From positions 1 to 45,725 of the forward strand of contig JAHZKP010000081.1 in the NCBI GenBank assembly GCA_022600345.1: a stretch of DNA of 45,725 nt. Reading direction: 5' to 3'. The position numbers were made by a program, and so were the translations under genes. The notes under the pieces were generated by a model. The model was given only the letters and a program-made list of their open reading frames with translations. It did not search any database and was not told the origin of the DNA. Of the stretch, positions 1-8,741 are shown piece by piece (within the stretch, counting starts at the first letter, position 1; every line of letters begins with the position of its first letter). Origin of the DNA: Alphaproteobacteria bacterium (GTDB lineage Bacteria; Pseudomonadota; Alphaproteobacteria; Rhizobiales; Hyphomicrobiaceae).

Positions 1-47
1 CAGCATGCTCACCTTCACGCGGCTCGTTAGGGCAAATTTGATGCACT

Positions 48-1286
48 TCAGATCAATCCACGACCTTTATCGGCCACCGCCGCTAAAACCCTATGACGCC
101 GCCCAACGGGAGTTGGCCCTATGCTAAACCGGACAGCAGTGCCCCGATGATATGTCTCGCAAATGGCAACGTTCCGCGTCGTTGGATCGCCAACTTCCAG
201 CTTTAAAATATGAAATCTATTTGGGCACGATTCGGGCAGCTCAGACTGTGACGCTGCAAACGATCCAGTTCCGACAATCAACAAAGGGGAACCATCAGGC
301 ACGTAAGGTTCTTTCTCCGTTCCACGAGCATTTGCGGACAATGACTGTCGAATTGCGTGCGAATCTTGCTGCTGGTAAAGCGTAGTAAACGGTTCATGCT
401 GGTGTCCATGGATGAGTATATCGGTGTTCCACCGCTGCAGATGATTGGCGACTTCAAGATAATTTTCTGTGAGGGCGAAATAGCCTGATGCATCTCGACC
501 GAACCGCCTCCCGTGGATAAGGTTGTGATGTAGAACGGCAACTGTCGGTGTCGCACTAGTTTGTAGCCCTAGTTTCTCACAACCATCTCTTACCGCCAGA
601 AGTTGGTCTTCAGCAACAAATCCATGAGCACCTTTCGGGCTTATCTCCCATTTGCCCTCCGTCGACTGGCGCCATGTTATTTCCTCTGCAGAGTTTAGTG
701 CCAGTATTTGTAGTCCGAGAGTTTTTCCAAAAGAGTATATCGTCCAGATGTCTCTGGCGTGGCATTCTTCAGTGGAAAGAATTGGCTTCTCCTCGACCAA
801 AAATGTTTCCGGAGTGCTGAGCCATGGGGCCATAAGTATCTTATTACAAGAATATGATCCCCAGTAATCAAGATAGAAATCCCGGGCGAAGCTTAGATAA
901 TTTCCGAATCGGGTGGTTGGAAATGCACTCGCGGCACGGTCGATGTCGTGATTACCTGGGCACATTATGACGCCGTCGGGCGTTAATATTGGCGTCCGTT
1001 CCTCACGGTTCCATCGGTCGTTTTGACCCAATATTATGTCCAGAAATATTCTTGCGGCCTGGAACTCAAGCTTTGATCCAGTCGATACAATATCACCCGC
1101 AAGAACAATCAGATCAATTGAGCCGGGTGAGCTGAGAGAGCGGAGAAACGGCTTCGCCAGATTACTAGCTGTTTCGTAAAGGTTTGCTTCTCCTGCATCC
1201 TCTGTGTTGTGAATGTTTGGTCCGAAAGGGCCGAATTGAATATCAGAAAGCACAAGGAAGGTCGGGTTTCGAATATACTTTTCCAT
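48..1286 (-). CDS. Calcineurin-like metallophosphoesterase
   Basis: A 412-residue protein with the ordered metal-binding motifs of the calcineurin-like phosphoesterase fold: LSDIQFG near the N-terminus, LAGDIV, CPGNHD, VLHHN and IHGHQH near residue 290. These coordinate a dinuclear metal centre that hydrolyses phosphodiesters or phosphomonoesters; the substrate cannot be read from sequence. The first motif is Asp-Ile-Gln where most family members have Asp-x-His, so one metal ligand is altered. There is no signal peptide, so it is probably cytoplasmic. I chose the ATG at 1286 because AGAGG lies six bases upstream; an in-frame start at 1307 has no such site. It stands alone, facing the left window edge. 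Confidence is high for the family and low for function. Confidence 0.85.
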   Translation of the reverse strand: MEKYIRNPTFLVLSDIQFGPFGPNIHNTEDAGEANLYETASNLAKPFLRSLSSPGSIDLIVLAGDIVSTGSKLEFQAARIFLDIILGQNDRWNREERTPILTPDGVIMCPGNHDIDRAASAFPTTRFGNYLSFARDFYLDYWGSYSCNKILMAPWLSTPETFLVEEKPILSTEECHARDIWTIYSFGKTLGLQILALNSAEEITWRQSTEGKWEISPKGAHGFVAEDQLLAVRDGCEKLGLQTSATPTVAVLHHNLIHGRRFGRDASGYFALTENYLEVANHLQRWNTDILIHGHQHEPFTTLYQQQDSHAIRQSLSANARGTEKEPYVPDGSPLLIVGTGSFAASQSELPESCPNRFHILKLEVGDPTTRNVAICETYHRGTAVRFSIGPTPVGRRHRVLAAVADKGRGLI

Positions 1287-2051
1287 ATTACCTCTGGTGA
1301 CTTTCATCGAAACCCGCTCTGGGATCGGAGCAGCTTCGAGGGGGAGGGTGACATTCTACCGATGCCGGCTCGTTGGGCTACCACCGATTTGCACTTGAGA
1401 CTGTGAATGTGTGTGTTCTCGCCGCTGGGGTGAGCGACGTGTTCCGGAAACCGCGCTTGCTGAACCTTCGAGAAATCAAGCACTAAACTGGTTTAATCGA
1501 TGGCCCGGCCATGCTGTATTCTTGTCGCGGCCCGGCTCGACATTTTTGTCGACAGTTTAACCCGTAGGCTGGCTACGCTTGCACAACACCGGTGTGGCGC
1601 ACCAACATAGATTCCGCACCGGGTCAAGGGTGGGCTTCAGGGCCTCTGCCAGCACGCCCGCTTCACCCCCGGTACCGTCCGTTCAGGTCTTGGACCGGGA
1701 ACAGCAACGCGATACCCTCAACACCGGAAACTCCGCTGCACCGCAACGAAACGTCGGTCAGGGCCAACAACGCCATAAGCCACACGCGGATCATCAGCTG
1801 GCCTGTGCTTTCCACGCATAACAGGTCTTCGATTGCCACCGCGAAAATCGCTGCAATGCATCATACCGATGCCGGATTCCGGCGCTGGCGACTGCTTTCG
1901 GCCCTACCTCGTCGGTCGATGTTCGGATGGCGAACTGGGCATCCTGACCCCAAGGGGAAGTTTGAAGCTTAACAAACCGAGCACTAGCAAGGTCAGTCAT
2001 TCGCCCAATAGCGACACGCAATCATTAGAACCGATCGGCTGCCTAAGTGAT
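1287..2051. other. Intergenic region without a supportable gene
   Basis: About 765 bases between two minus-strand genes. Open frames on both strands are short, overlap one another and look like no protein family. The one notable content is the 104-base sequence at 1851-1954, which recurs inverted at 7838-7941. The stretch is probably decayed mobile DNA. Confidence 0.5.
1851..1954 (-). repeat. Dispersed inverted repeat, copy 1
   Basis: The reverse complement of this stretch aligns without gaps to 7838-7941. In the 99-base core I aligned by eye there are 13 mismatches, about 87% identity. Weaker similarity seems to continue toward 1790. Copies 1 and 2 are in opposite orientation and enclose the LysR/tct/tartrate dehydrogenase module. 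The source element is not recognised. Confidence 0.75.
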
Positions 2052-2963
2052 CTAGACTTTTGACGACTTCGCGAAGCGTGCTTTCAAGCGTTCGGCGAGA
2101 AAAGTCACGAAGGCGCGGACCTTCGCCGAGAGATTGTGACGCGCGGGATAGACGGCAAAGATATCTGCATCTGGCTGCGAATATTTCGGTAGTACGATCC
2201 GCAACCGGTCCGCCTCGACATGTTGCGCAATGTCCCACTCCGAGCGCACCATGATCCCGTGTCCATCGAGGACCCACCTCAGTGCAATTTCACCGTCGTT
2301 ACTGCTGAGTGATCCGCGCACTTTGATCGCTGCGTCCTTTTTGTTGTGCTGAAATCTCCAGACGTCATAGGCTTCGGTGTACTGGCGCAACACGATGCAA
2401 TTGTGGTTTTCCAGATCCGATAATTTTTGCGGCACGCCATGTTGTTGAAGGTAGGCCGGCGAAGCACACATCAACCGGCGATTGTTCTGCAGTTTGCGCG
2501 CGATGAGCCGCGATGTCTGAGGGCTTCCGAAGCGTATTCCGAGATCGAAACGCTCTTCGACAAGATTGAATGGCGCATCGCTCAAGACGAGCTGGACCTC
2601 GACCTGTGGATGTATCTTTGAAAATTCAGACACAATGTCTGCAACATGCTCACGCCCGAAACCGAACGTTGCGTTGATGCGCAATAATCCCTTCGGCGTC
2701 GCTCTTGCGTCAGTGAGCAATTCGTTGAGGTCTTCGATGTCGCGCAGAATTTGGATCGCACCCTCAAGGTAGGCCTCACCCTCGCTGGTCATGCTGACTC
2801 GGCGGGTCGTGCGATTGAGTAGACGCACACCTAACTGGTCTTCCAACTTGGCCAGACGCTTGCTCACGGCCGGCGGAGTGACGCCTAGCTCAAGAGCTGC
2901 CCCGGCAAAGCTCCCCTTACGCGCCAGGAGGATGAAGAATGCTAGGTCTGTTTCGGCAGGCAT
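2052..2963 (-). CDS. LysR-family transcriptional regulator (DmlR/TtuA-like)
   Basis: A 303-residue LysR regulator. An N-terminal winged helix-turn-helix (about residues 1-60, including GVTPPAVSKRLAKLE) is followed by a substrate-binding domain to the C-terminus. Length and layout are standard. The ATG at 2963 follows GGGG eight bases upstream; the in-frame ATG at 2987 would add eight residues before the conserved start. It is divergent from the tctC-tctAB-ttuC-like operon, the usual arrangement for a LysR protein and its target. DmlR (D-malate) and TtuA (tartrate) regulators sit beside matching dehydrogenases, so a dicarboxylate such as tartrate or D-malate is the likely co-inducer. That assignment rests on context. 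Confidence 0.88.
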   Translation of the reverse strand: MPAETDLAFFILLARKGSFAGAALELGVTPPAVSKRLAKLEDQLGVRLLNRTTRRVSMTSEGEAYLEGAIQILRDIEDLNELLTDARATPKGLLRINATFGFGREHVADIVSEFSKIHPQVEVQLVLSDAPFNLVEERFDLGIRFGSPQTSRLIARKLQNNRRLMCASPAYLQQHGVPQKLSDLENHNCIVLRQYTEAYDVWRFQHNKKDAAIKVRGSLSSNDGEIALRWVLDGHGIMVRSEWDIAQHVEADRLRIVLPKYSQPDADIFAVYPARHNLSAKVRAFVTFLAERLKARFAKSSKV

Positions 2964-3287
2964 TGATAACCCCAGGTTTATAATCAAGTGAGAAGAAAGA
3001 AATTATCATCTTAATAGGACGCATTAAAGTTCACTTCGCTGCGTGATCCCTAGTTCACGTACATTCCCGGAAGAACCGCGCCTCAAAAGAAGCGGTCGAT
3101 GCCCCGGGACCGGGAGGAAGGGCCGGACATCGACAGCGTCACTATGTCGACTTATCCGACGTCTCCGCACTGATGAGCATGACTAGCCGCATTGCGGCTG
3201 CACCACGCCAATGCATGCCGCATTGGCGTGAATGACGGTCTGCGTGGTCATGGCTGCGCAATGACAACTGGCACAAAGGAGGATTTC
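2964..3287. promoter_or_regulatory. Divergent LysR/tctC control region
   Basis: This 324-base space separates the divergent LysR gene and tctC-like gene and should hold both promoters and the LysR binding sites. The part next to the regulator (about 2975-3030) is AT-rich relative to its surroundings. I could not fix a specific T-N11-A operator or a -35/-10 pair with confidence. Confidence 0.45.
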
Positions 3288-4250
3288 ATGAGAATTCCAC
3301 GTCTTCAGATGGCTGCAGCCATCGCCGCAGTCGCGGTGGGTGCCGCCACAGCATTGGCCGCAGACTTCCCATCAAAACCGATCAACTACATCATTCCATT
3401 CAACGCCGGCGGCGAGTCCGACATCTCCGCACGTTTCCAGCAGTCCGTCTGGGAAAAGCACACAGGCGGCCAGCCCGTTGTCATCCAGTACCAGGCGGGA
3501 GCAGGCGGTGCGCAAGCCTGGTCGAAGCTGAACGGTATGGAAGCCGATGGTCATACGGTCATGGGTATCAACCTGCCGCACACGGTCCTTCAACCCATGA
3601 TCAAGGATGTCGGATACCAGACCGATGACCTGACACCGGTTCATTACTTCCACTACACGCCGAACGCGATTTTCGTTTCCAAGGACAGCAAGTTCAAAAC
3701 GCTCCAGGATCTGATCGACCACGCCAAGGCGAACCCTGGCGCAGTCACGTTCGCCGGTTCGGGATCCAACTCGGCCAACCACCTCGCTCAGGCTCAGTTC
3801 GATCAGCTGGCCGGCGTCAAGACGACCTACATTCCCTTCACCGGCACAGGACCGTCGGTTACCGCTGTGCTCGGCAACCAGACGATGGCGGGCTTCAACT
3901 ACGCGCCATCCGGTCTCAACCAGGGTGATGCGATGCGTATGCTGGCAGTGGCTTCGGAAGAGCGCATGCCGGCCTTTCCAGACGTTCCGACCTTCAAGGA
4001 ACTGGGCTTCGATCTCGTCGGTGGCGCCTACCGTGGCGTCTCGGTGCCCAAGGACACTCCCGAGGAAATCCGCAAGAAAGTCTCCGACATCGTTGCTGCG
4101 ATCAACGCCGACCCAGAGTTCCGCAAGAAAATGGAAGCCGGCGGTTTTGTGCTGACGGAAGTCACGTACGACAAGATGGAGGCATTCGTAGAGTCCAAGA
4201 AGGGTGAATACGCCAAAGCAGCTGAGCTGCTTGGTTTGAAGAAGCAGTAA
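3288..4250 (+). CDS. tctC: TctC-type periplasmic solute-binding protein
   Basis: A 320-residue secreted protein of the Bug/TctC family, the extracytoplasmic receptor of tripartite tricarboxylate transporters. It begins with a signal peptide (MRIPRLQ, a hydrophobic stretch, then ALAADFPSKP). The mature part shows family features: PINYIIPFNAGGESD near its start, then LQDLIDHAKANPGAVTFAG and a C-terminal PTFKELGFDLVGG-like segment. I chose the ATG at 3288 because it follows AAGGAGG and puts the signal peptide first; an upstream in-frame start would add 32 unlikely residues. It is the first gene of an operon with the TctA-TctB permease (38 bases downstream) and tartrate dehydrogenase. The ligand is probably a C4 dicarboxylate, inferred from the dehydrogenase. 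Confidence 0.9.
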   Translation: MRIPRLQMAAAIAAVAVGAATALAADFPSKPINYIIPFNAGGESDISARFQQSVWEKHTGGQPVVIQYQAGAGGAQAWSKLNGMEADGHTVMGINLPHTVLQPMIKDVGYQTDDLTPVHYFHYTPNAIFVSKDSKFKTLQDLIDHAKANPGAVTFAGSGSNSANHLAQAQFDQLAGVKTTYIPFTGTGPSVTAVLGNQTMAGFNYAPSGLNQGDAMRMLAVASEERMPAFPDVPTFKELGFDLVGGAYRGVSVPKDTPEEIRKKVSDIVAAINADPEFRKKMEAGGFVLTEVTYDKMEAFVESKKGEYAKAAELLGLKKQ

Positions 4251-4288
4251 TCCACACTTCATACGACCGAGTGAAGGACGCCACTGCC

Positions 4289-6307
4289 ATGGAACTCCTG
4301 GGCTATCTCATCGATTCACTGACGCCATTCAATCTTCTTTTGGCGCTCGGCGGGGTGGTACTGGGAACAGTCATCGGCGCGCTGCCGGGATTGTCGGCCA
4401 CCATGGCAGTGGCTGTTCTCGTTCCTTTCACATTCACAATGAGTCCGGCGAGCGCGCTGATTGCCCTTGGCGCCATTTATACCGGGGCAATCTACGGCGG
4501 AGCGTTCGCGGCAATTCTCGTCAACACTCCCGGAACACCGTCATCCATCGCCACGACATTCGACGGCTACCCGATGGCCAAGCGCGGCGATGGAGGGCTG
4601 GCGGTGAGTATCGCGACGATCGCCTCCGTGGTCGGGGGCATGGTTGGCGCGCTAGGACTACTTCTTCTTGCTCCGCCACTTGCGCGAATTGCCCTCAATT
4701 TCGGTCCCCCGGAATATTTCTGGCTTGCCGTGTTCGGACTCACACTTATCTCGGTGCTTTCCGTCGGCAATACAATCAAGGGACTTATCGGCGCGAGTAT
4801 CGGGCTTCTGATGTCGATGATCGGCGTCGCCGTCGTAGGCGGTGATGTCCGCTATACGATGGACACGCAGTTCCTTCTGGGCGGCATTGATATAACGTCC
4901 GGGCTGATTGGACTGTTCTGCATTCCGGTCATCATCGATCTGGTGGCAACTCGCGATCCCCACTTGAAGATTTCCGAGAACGATACTGGACTTCGACTGG
5001 GCGAAGCATTCCGCATAACGATGCGGGAAAAGTTCAACCTCATCCGCAGTTCGATCATCGGCACCATCATCGGAATCCTGCCGGGAGCCGGCGGCTCGAT
5101 CGCGGGTCTTGTCTCCTACTCTGAAGCCCGGCGCAGCTCGAAAGAGTCATCCGAGTATGGCAAAGGGCATCCCGGGGGGGTGATTGCAACCGAGGCCGCC
5201 AACAACGCCACCGTCGGAGGCGGCTTTATTCCGACACTTGTCCTCGGCATTCCCGGCACGCCTCCTGATGCCATCATCCTCGGCGCTCTCCTCGTGCAGG
5301 GCATCAAGGTCGGCCCGGCCCTCTTCAATGACCAAGGCGGAATTGTCTACACCTTCATCTTCGGACTGTTGATCGCAACCATGCTGATGCTGCCGGTCGG
5401 GCTGTTGATTGGCCGCTACGCATATCGCTCGATCATCTCCATCCCCAAGGCGATGCTGGCCCCGACGATTGCCTTTCTCGTCATCATTGGCAGTTTCGCG
5501 ATCCATAGCGACATCGCCGACACCTACATGATGATCGGGATTGGAGTGATCGCGTGGGTTCTGGAACGTTACGGCTTCGCCGCCTCTCCTATCGTTCTGG
5601 GCCTGATCCTCGGCACGATCGCAGAGCAAGGCTTTGTGCAGAGCTATTTGATCGGCAATGCTACCGACAACGTCTTTGGCATGTTTTTCGGCAGACCGAT
5701 CTGCATTGCCTTGATTGTTGCGGCCATCTTCACGTTGTTCTACCCGCTGATAGCAGACCGTTTCACACCCAAGAAGGCCCTGGACGTCGAGCTTCCGAGT
5801 TCCGCTGAAGAAGAGCCGCGCCCAACCCGGCCACTCAAATACCGCGACTATCCCGGCATGGTGATCGCCGCATTGCTGATCCTTGTCGGCATCCTGGCAA
5901 TCATCGACACCGCTGGAATGAGCCCACTCGGATCGGTGTTTCCGACGACCATTGCCGCGGCGCTTATCGTGTTCTGCATGGCGCTTCTCGCACAGAACAT
6001 GCTGCGTCCCGTTTCCACAAAGGGCGGGAAAGTGGTCGCCGACGCCGGACAGGCTGAGCCTTCTACTTGGCGGCGTGTTGCTGTGACATTGGCGTTGGCC
6101 GCCTGGGCGGTGGCCATCGATCAGATCGGCTTCGCCGTGGCAAGTATCGTCGGCTTCGCCATCGTCACCTTCATCTCGAACCATGACAGGACCAGCCCAC
6201 TGCGCTGGCTCGCTTACCTGGCTGTCGCCTGTGGCATCGTCGCCGGATTCTATCTGCTGATGTCAGAGGTGCTTCTGATCCGGCTTCCCAAGGAATTGTT
6301 GTTCTGA
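4289..6307 (+). CDS. Fused TctA-TctB tripartite tricarboxylate transporter permease
   Basis: A 672-residue inner-membrane protein. Residues 1 to about 500 are the large TctA permease with many membrane segments and its hallmark motifs (LGALPGLSATM-like near the start, NTPGTPSS, and GILPGAGGSIAGLVSY). After a charged linker (LPSSAEEEPRPTRPLKY) the last ~150 residues are a four-helix TctB-like small subunit, usually a separate gene. The fusion makes this locus two transporter genes instead of three. I prefer the ATG at 4289 because AAGGA lies ten bases upstream; the GTG at 4271 lacks a ribosome site. It works with the preceding TctC protein in sodium- or proton-driven carboxylate uptake. Confidence 0.9.
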   Translation: MELLGYLIDSLTPFNLLLALGGVVLGTVIGALPGLSATMAVAVLVPFTFTMSPASALIALGAIYTGAIYGGAFAAILVNTPGTPSSIATTFDGYPMAKRGDGGLAVSIATIASVVGGMVGALGLLLLAPPLARIALNFGPPEYFWLAVFGLTLISVLSVGNTIKGLIGASIGLLMSMIGVAVVGGDVRYTMDTQFLLGGIDITSGLIGLFCIPVIIDLVATRDPHLKISENDTGLRLGEAFRITMREKFNLIRSSIIGTIIGILPGAGGSIAGLVSYSEARRSSKESSEYGKGHPGGVIATEAANNATVGGGFIPTLVLGIPGTPPDAIILGALLVQGIKVGPALFNDQGGIVYTFIFGLLIATMLMLPVGLLIGRYAYRSIISIPKAMLAPTIAFLVIIGSFAIHSDIADTYMMIGIGVIAWVLERYGFAASPIVLGLILGTIAEQGFVQSYLIGNATDNVFGMFFGRPICIALIVAAIFTLFYPLIADRFTPKKALDVELPSSAEEEPRPTRPLKYRDYPGMVIAALLILVGILAIIDTAGMSPLGSVFPTTIAAALIVFCMALLAQNMLRPVSTKGGKVVADAGQAEPSTWRRVAVTLALAAWAVAIDQIGFAVASIVGFAIVTFISNHDRTSPLRWLAYLAVACGIVAGFYLLMSEVLLIRLPKELLF

Positions 6308-6352
6308 GGAACAGCTCTTCAAAACTCTGCAAGTGCACCATCGGAGAATGAA

Positions 6353-7429
6353 ATGCGCACGTACAATATTGCCGCTATTCCTGGCGACGGCATCGGTGGC
6401 GAAGTCGTCTCGGCCGGCATCGAAGTCCTCAACGCCCTGGCGAAGCGCGACGGTAGTTTCAACTTCGCCTTCGATCATTTTGACTGGGGCGGCGAGCTCT
6501 ACAAGAAGACCGGGCGCATGATGCCGGAAGACGGCCGCGACCAGATCCGCAATCATGACGCGATCCTCTTTGGATCGGCAGGGCATCCGGACATCCCTGA
6601 TCACATCACGCTGTGGGGCCTGCGGCTCAACATCTGCCAGCCCTTCGACCAGTACGCCAATGTGCGGCCGACCCGAATTCTGCCGGGCATCAAATCGCCG
6701 GTTCGCGGTGTCACGGACAAGGAACTCGACTGGGTCATCATCCGCGAAAACTCCGAGGGCGAGTACGCCGGTGTAGGCGGTCGTGTGCATCAAGGCTCGC
6801 CGCTCGAAGCGGCAACCGATGTCGCAATGTTTACGCGCCCCGGCGTCGAACGCATCATCCGGTTCGGTTTCAAGCTCGCCCAGTCGCGCCCAAGGAAATT
6901 GCTGACAGTCGTCACGAAGTCCAATGCTCAGCGCCACGCAATGGTGATGTGGGACGAAATCGCAGCTGAGGTCGCCACCGAGTTTCCGGACGTAACCTGG
7001 GACAAGATGCTCGTCGATGCGATGACGGTCCGCATGGTCATGAAGCCGGAGTCGCTCGACACCATCGTCGCGACCAACCTGCACGCCGACATCCTGTCGG
7101 ATCTGGCTGCTGCGCTTGCCGGGTCCTTGGGCATTGCTCCGACAGCGAACCTCAATCCGGAAGGCAACTTCCCGTCGATGTTCGAACCGATCCACGGCTC
7201 GGCGTTCGACATCACCGGCAAAGGTGTTGCCAACCCGATAGGGACATTCTGGACCGCCAGCATGATGCTTGAGCATCTCGGCGAGAACGATGCGGCAGAG
7301 CGACTGATGAAAGCAGTCGAGCGCGTAACAGCGGATGAACGCTTCCACACGCCGGACCTCGGCGGCAAGGCCCGGACCGCTGACGTGACGGCTGCCGTGA
7401 TTGACGCGATCCAAGCCGAAAACGCTTGA
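6353..7429 (+). CDS. ttuC: Tartrate dehydrogenase / D-malate dehydrogenase (decarboxylating)
   Basis: A 358-residue enzyme of the isocitrate/isopropylmalate dehydrogenase family. It starts with the family signature IAAIPGDGIGGEVV, carries NVRPTRILPGI and the substrate-loop ENSEGEYAGVGGR region, and has the metal-binding aspartates in MLVDAMTVRMV and NLHADILSDL, plus the cofactor region GSAFDITGKGVANPIG. The ENSEGEYAG and RLNICQPFDQYANVRP segments fit the tartrate/D-malate subgroup better than isopropylmalate dehydrogenase. The enzyme would oxidise tartrate or D-malate with NAD and Mn or Mg ions. The ATG at 6353 follows GGAGA. It completes the operon with the tct genes, giving uptake plus first catabolic step. 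Confidence 0.88.
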   Translation: MRTYNIAAIPGDGIGGEVVSAGIEVLNALAKRDGSFNFAFDHFDWGGELYKKTGRMMPEDGRDQIRNHDAILFGSAGHPDIPDHITLWGLRLNICQPFDQYANVRPTRILPGIKSPVRGVTDKELDWVIIRENSEGEYAGVGGRVHQGSPLEAATDVAMFTRPGVERIIRFGFKLAQSRPRKLLTVVTKSNAQRHAMVMWDEIAAEVATEFPDVTWDKMLVDAMTVRMVMKPESLDTIVATNLHADILSDLAAALAGSLGIAPTANLNPEGNFPSMFEPIHGSAFDITGKGVANPIGTFWTASMMLEHLGENDAAERLMKAVERVTADERFHTPDLGGKARTADVTAAVIDAIQAENA

Positions 7430-7489
7430 AGCCTGTCATTGACCTACGGCCACCATGTTCTCCGTCGCGATGACACGATATCAAATACT

Positions 7490-7534
7490 CTACGAGACGA
7501 TCGTAGTCTTCCGCAGGCCGGTACAGGCCTGCGG
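7490..7534 (+). terminator. Tandem hairpins after the tct-ttuC operon
   Basis: Two adjacent stem-loops lie 60 bases after the dehydrogenase stop: CTACGA/TCGTAG (7490-7495 with 7501-7506) and a strong 9-bp stem CCGCAGGCC/GGCCTGCGG (7511-7519 with 7526-7534, six-base loop). No T-run follows, so this is not a textbook intrinsic terminator; it may end transcription with Rho or protect the mRNA 3' end. Confidence 0.4.
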
Positions 7535-7837
7535 GCAGTCGCACGCATCCTGGACGATTTCGAGCAAACCTAACATTTCTCCCTAGTAGGGAGTTCAAAC
7601 CAGCCCGCAGACCTTCCGCTCCTGCACTGTAACTTGCCAAACAGGAAGCTTACCTTTGGCAAAGCCGAGGATGCAGGTATTGGCCCTCAGTGAAAAACAG
7701 AACCAAACAGGTCTCGGAGGTCAACCGGACATTCCTGGCGGACGGCCATTCTGCAGGAAGTATTGCGGTGCACCGCGCGCCGATCCAAGGGTTCGCTCTC
7801 ACTGCAACACTTCTGTTGAGCGCATGCACTTCTGCGG

Positions 7838-7941
7838 CTTGGGGTCAGGATGCCCAGTTCGGCGTCCAAACTTCGGCCGACGAGATAGGCCCGAAAGCAG
7901 TCGTCAACCCCGGAATTCGGCATCGGCATGATGCACTGCAG
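7838..7941 (+). repeat. Dispersed inverted repeat, copy 2
   Basis: Ungapped match to the reverse complement of 1851-1954, with 13 differences in the 99 bases aligned (GGTCAGGATGCCCAGTTC at 7843 is identical in both). Its inverted placement on the far side of the LysR/tct/ttuC module makes the pair look like the borders of a moved segment or remnants of two copies of one element. Confidence 0.75.
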
Positions 7942-8153
7942 TGATATACGCCGCGACGATCCCCGCGCTGACCTGCTCGAAAAGCACATGCCGACCAATC
8001 ATCCGCGAGAGACTTGTTCAGCACATGGCCCTCTTCGTTGCTGGGCGACTCGTCAGCCAACTTCCGCAATTAGGTGTATCGCGTCGCTGGTCCCGCTTCG
8101 CGATGCGACCTGTAAAGTCGCCTCGTACCCAGGACGTCGATGGGCGCTTGCGG

Positions 8154-8741
8154 TTACGACGCTTCGGCTTCGATTTCTTCAATCAGCCGGTACACCGTGG
8201 ACCGGGCGATACCGAGTTGTGCGGCGATCTCGGTTTTGAACACGCCCTCGGCCAACAAGGCTGCAACCGCATCGCGGTCTACCGTTGGCGGTCGGCCTTT
8301 GTATCTGCCTTCCGCCTTGGCCTTAAGGATGCCTTCGTTCTGACGCTCCCGGCGCACGTCCGTCTCGAATTGCGCAAACGTTGCCAGCATGCCGAAGAAC
8401 GCGCGGCCCGCCGACGTTGACGTGTCGACCGATTGCTCGGTGACAATCAGATGGGCACCGACCTCCTCGATCTCGTGCGCGATGTTGGATAGATCACGCA
8501 TTGAGCGGCCCAGGCGATCAAGGCGGGTGACGACAAGCGCATCACCAGGACCGATAATCTTCAACGCCCGGTCGAGTTCTTTTCGGCCATCGCGTTTGGT
8601 GCCGCTGATCTTTTCCTCGAAGACGGTGACGACGCCGGCACGCTCAAGCGCGGTGCGTTGCACGTCGAGGTTTTGGTCGGCTGTCGATACACGGGCATAG
8701 CCGTAGCGCTTGCCGGTGCGGTCCGCTTTCTTTGCCTTCAT
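8154..8741 (-). CDS. Serine recombinase (resolvase/invertase family)
   Basis: A 195-residue small serine recombinase of normal family length. The N-terminal catalytic domain starts with YGYARVSTADQNLDVQ, where the serine of RVST is the nucleophile that attacks DNA, and includes LVVTRLDRLGRSMRDL with the conserved arginines. The C-terminal YKGRPPTVDRDAV and ...EIAAQLGIARSTVYRL segment is the Hin-type DNA-binding helix-turn-helix. The gene appears intact. Such enzymes resolve transposon cointegrates or invert DNA segments. No transposase accompanies it. It marks the left side of the Pycsar/HNH block; a broken relative lies at 13622-13816 on the other side in the opposite orientation. Confidence 0.92.
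   Translation of the reverse strand: MKAKKADRTGKRYGYARVSTADQNLDVQRTALERAGVVTVFEEKISGTKRDGRKELDRALKIIGPGDALVVTRLDRLGRSMRDLSNIAHEIEEVGAHLIVTEQSVDTSTSAGRAFFGMLATFAQFETDVRRERQNEGILKAKAEGRYKGRPPTVDRDAVAALLAEGVFKTEIAAQLGIARSTVYRLIEEIEAEAS

Larger units (their letters stand above)
7430..8153. other. Intergenic region carrying repeat copy 2
   Basis: About 720 bases between the dehydrogenase and the minus-strand resolvase. It contains the tandem hairpins at 7490-7534 and the dispersed repeat at 7838-7941. A plus-strand open frame at 7690-7944 reads like a lipoprotein signal, but it runs into the repeat and has no family resemblance, so I do not call it. This looks like the junction between the catabolic module and the accessory island. 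Confidence 0.45.

Noticed and set aside
1594-1776. Minus-strand reading MALLALTDVSLR resembling the start of an ABC-F ATPase
   Set aside because: The likeness is short, stops early, has no Walker motif and is not shared by the inverted copy near 8026; chance is as likely.
7690-7944. Plus-strand frame with a lipoprotein-like LLLSACTS segment
   Set aside because: It has no mature domain, ends within the dispersed repeat, and the other repeat copy lacks the leader.
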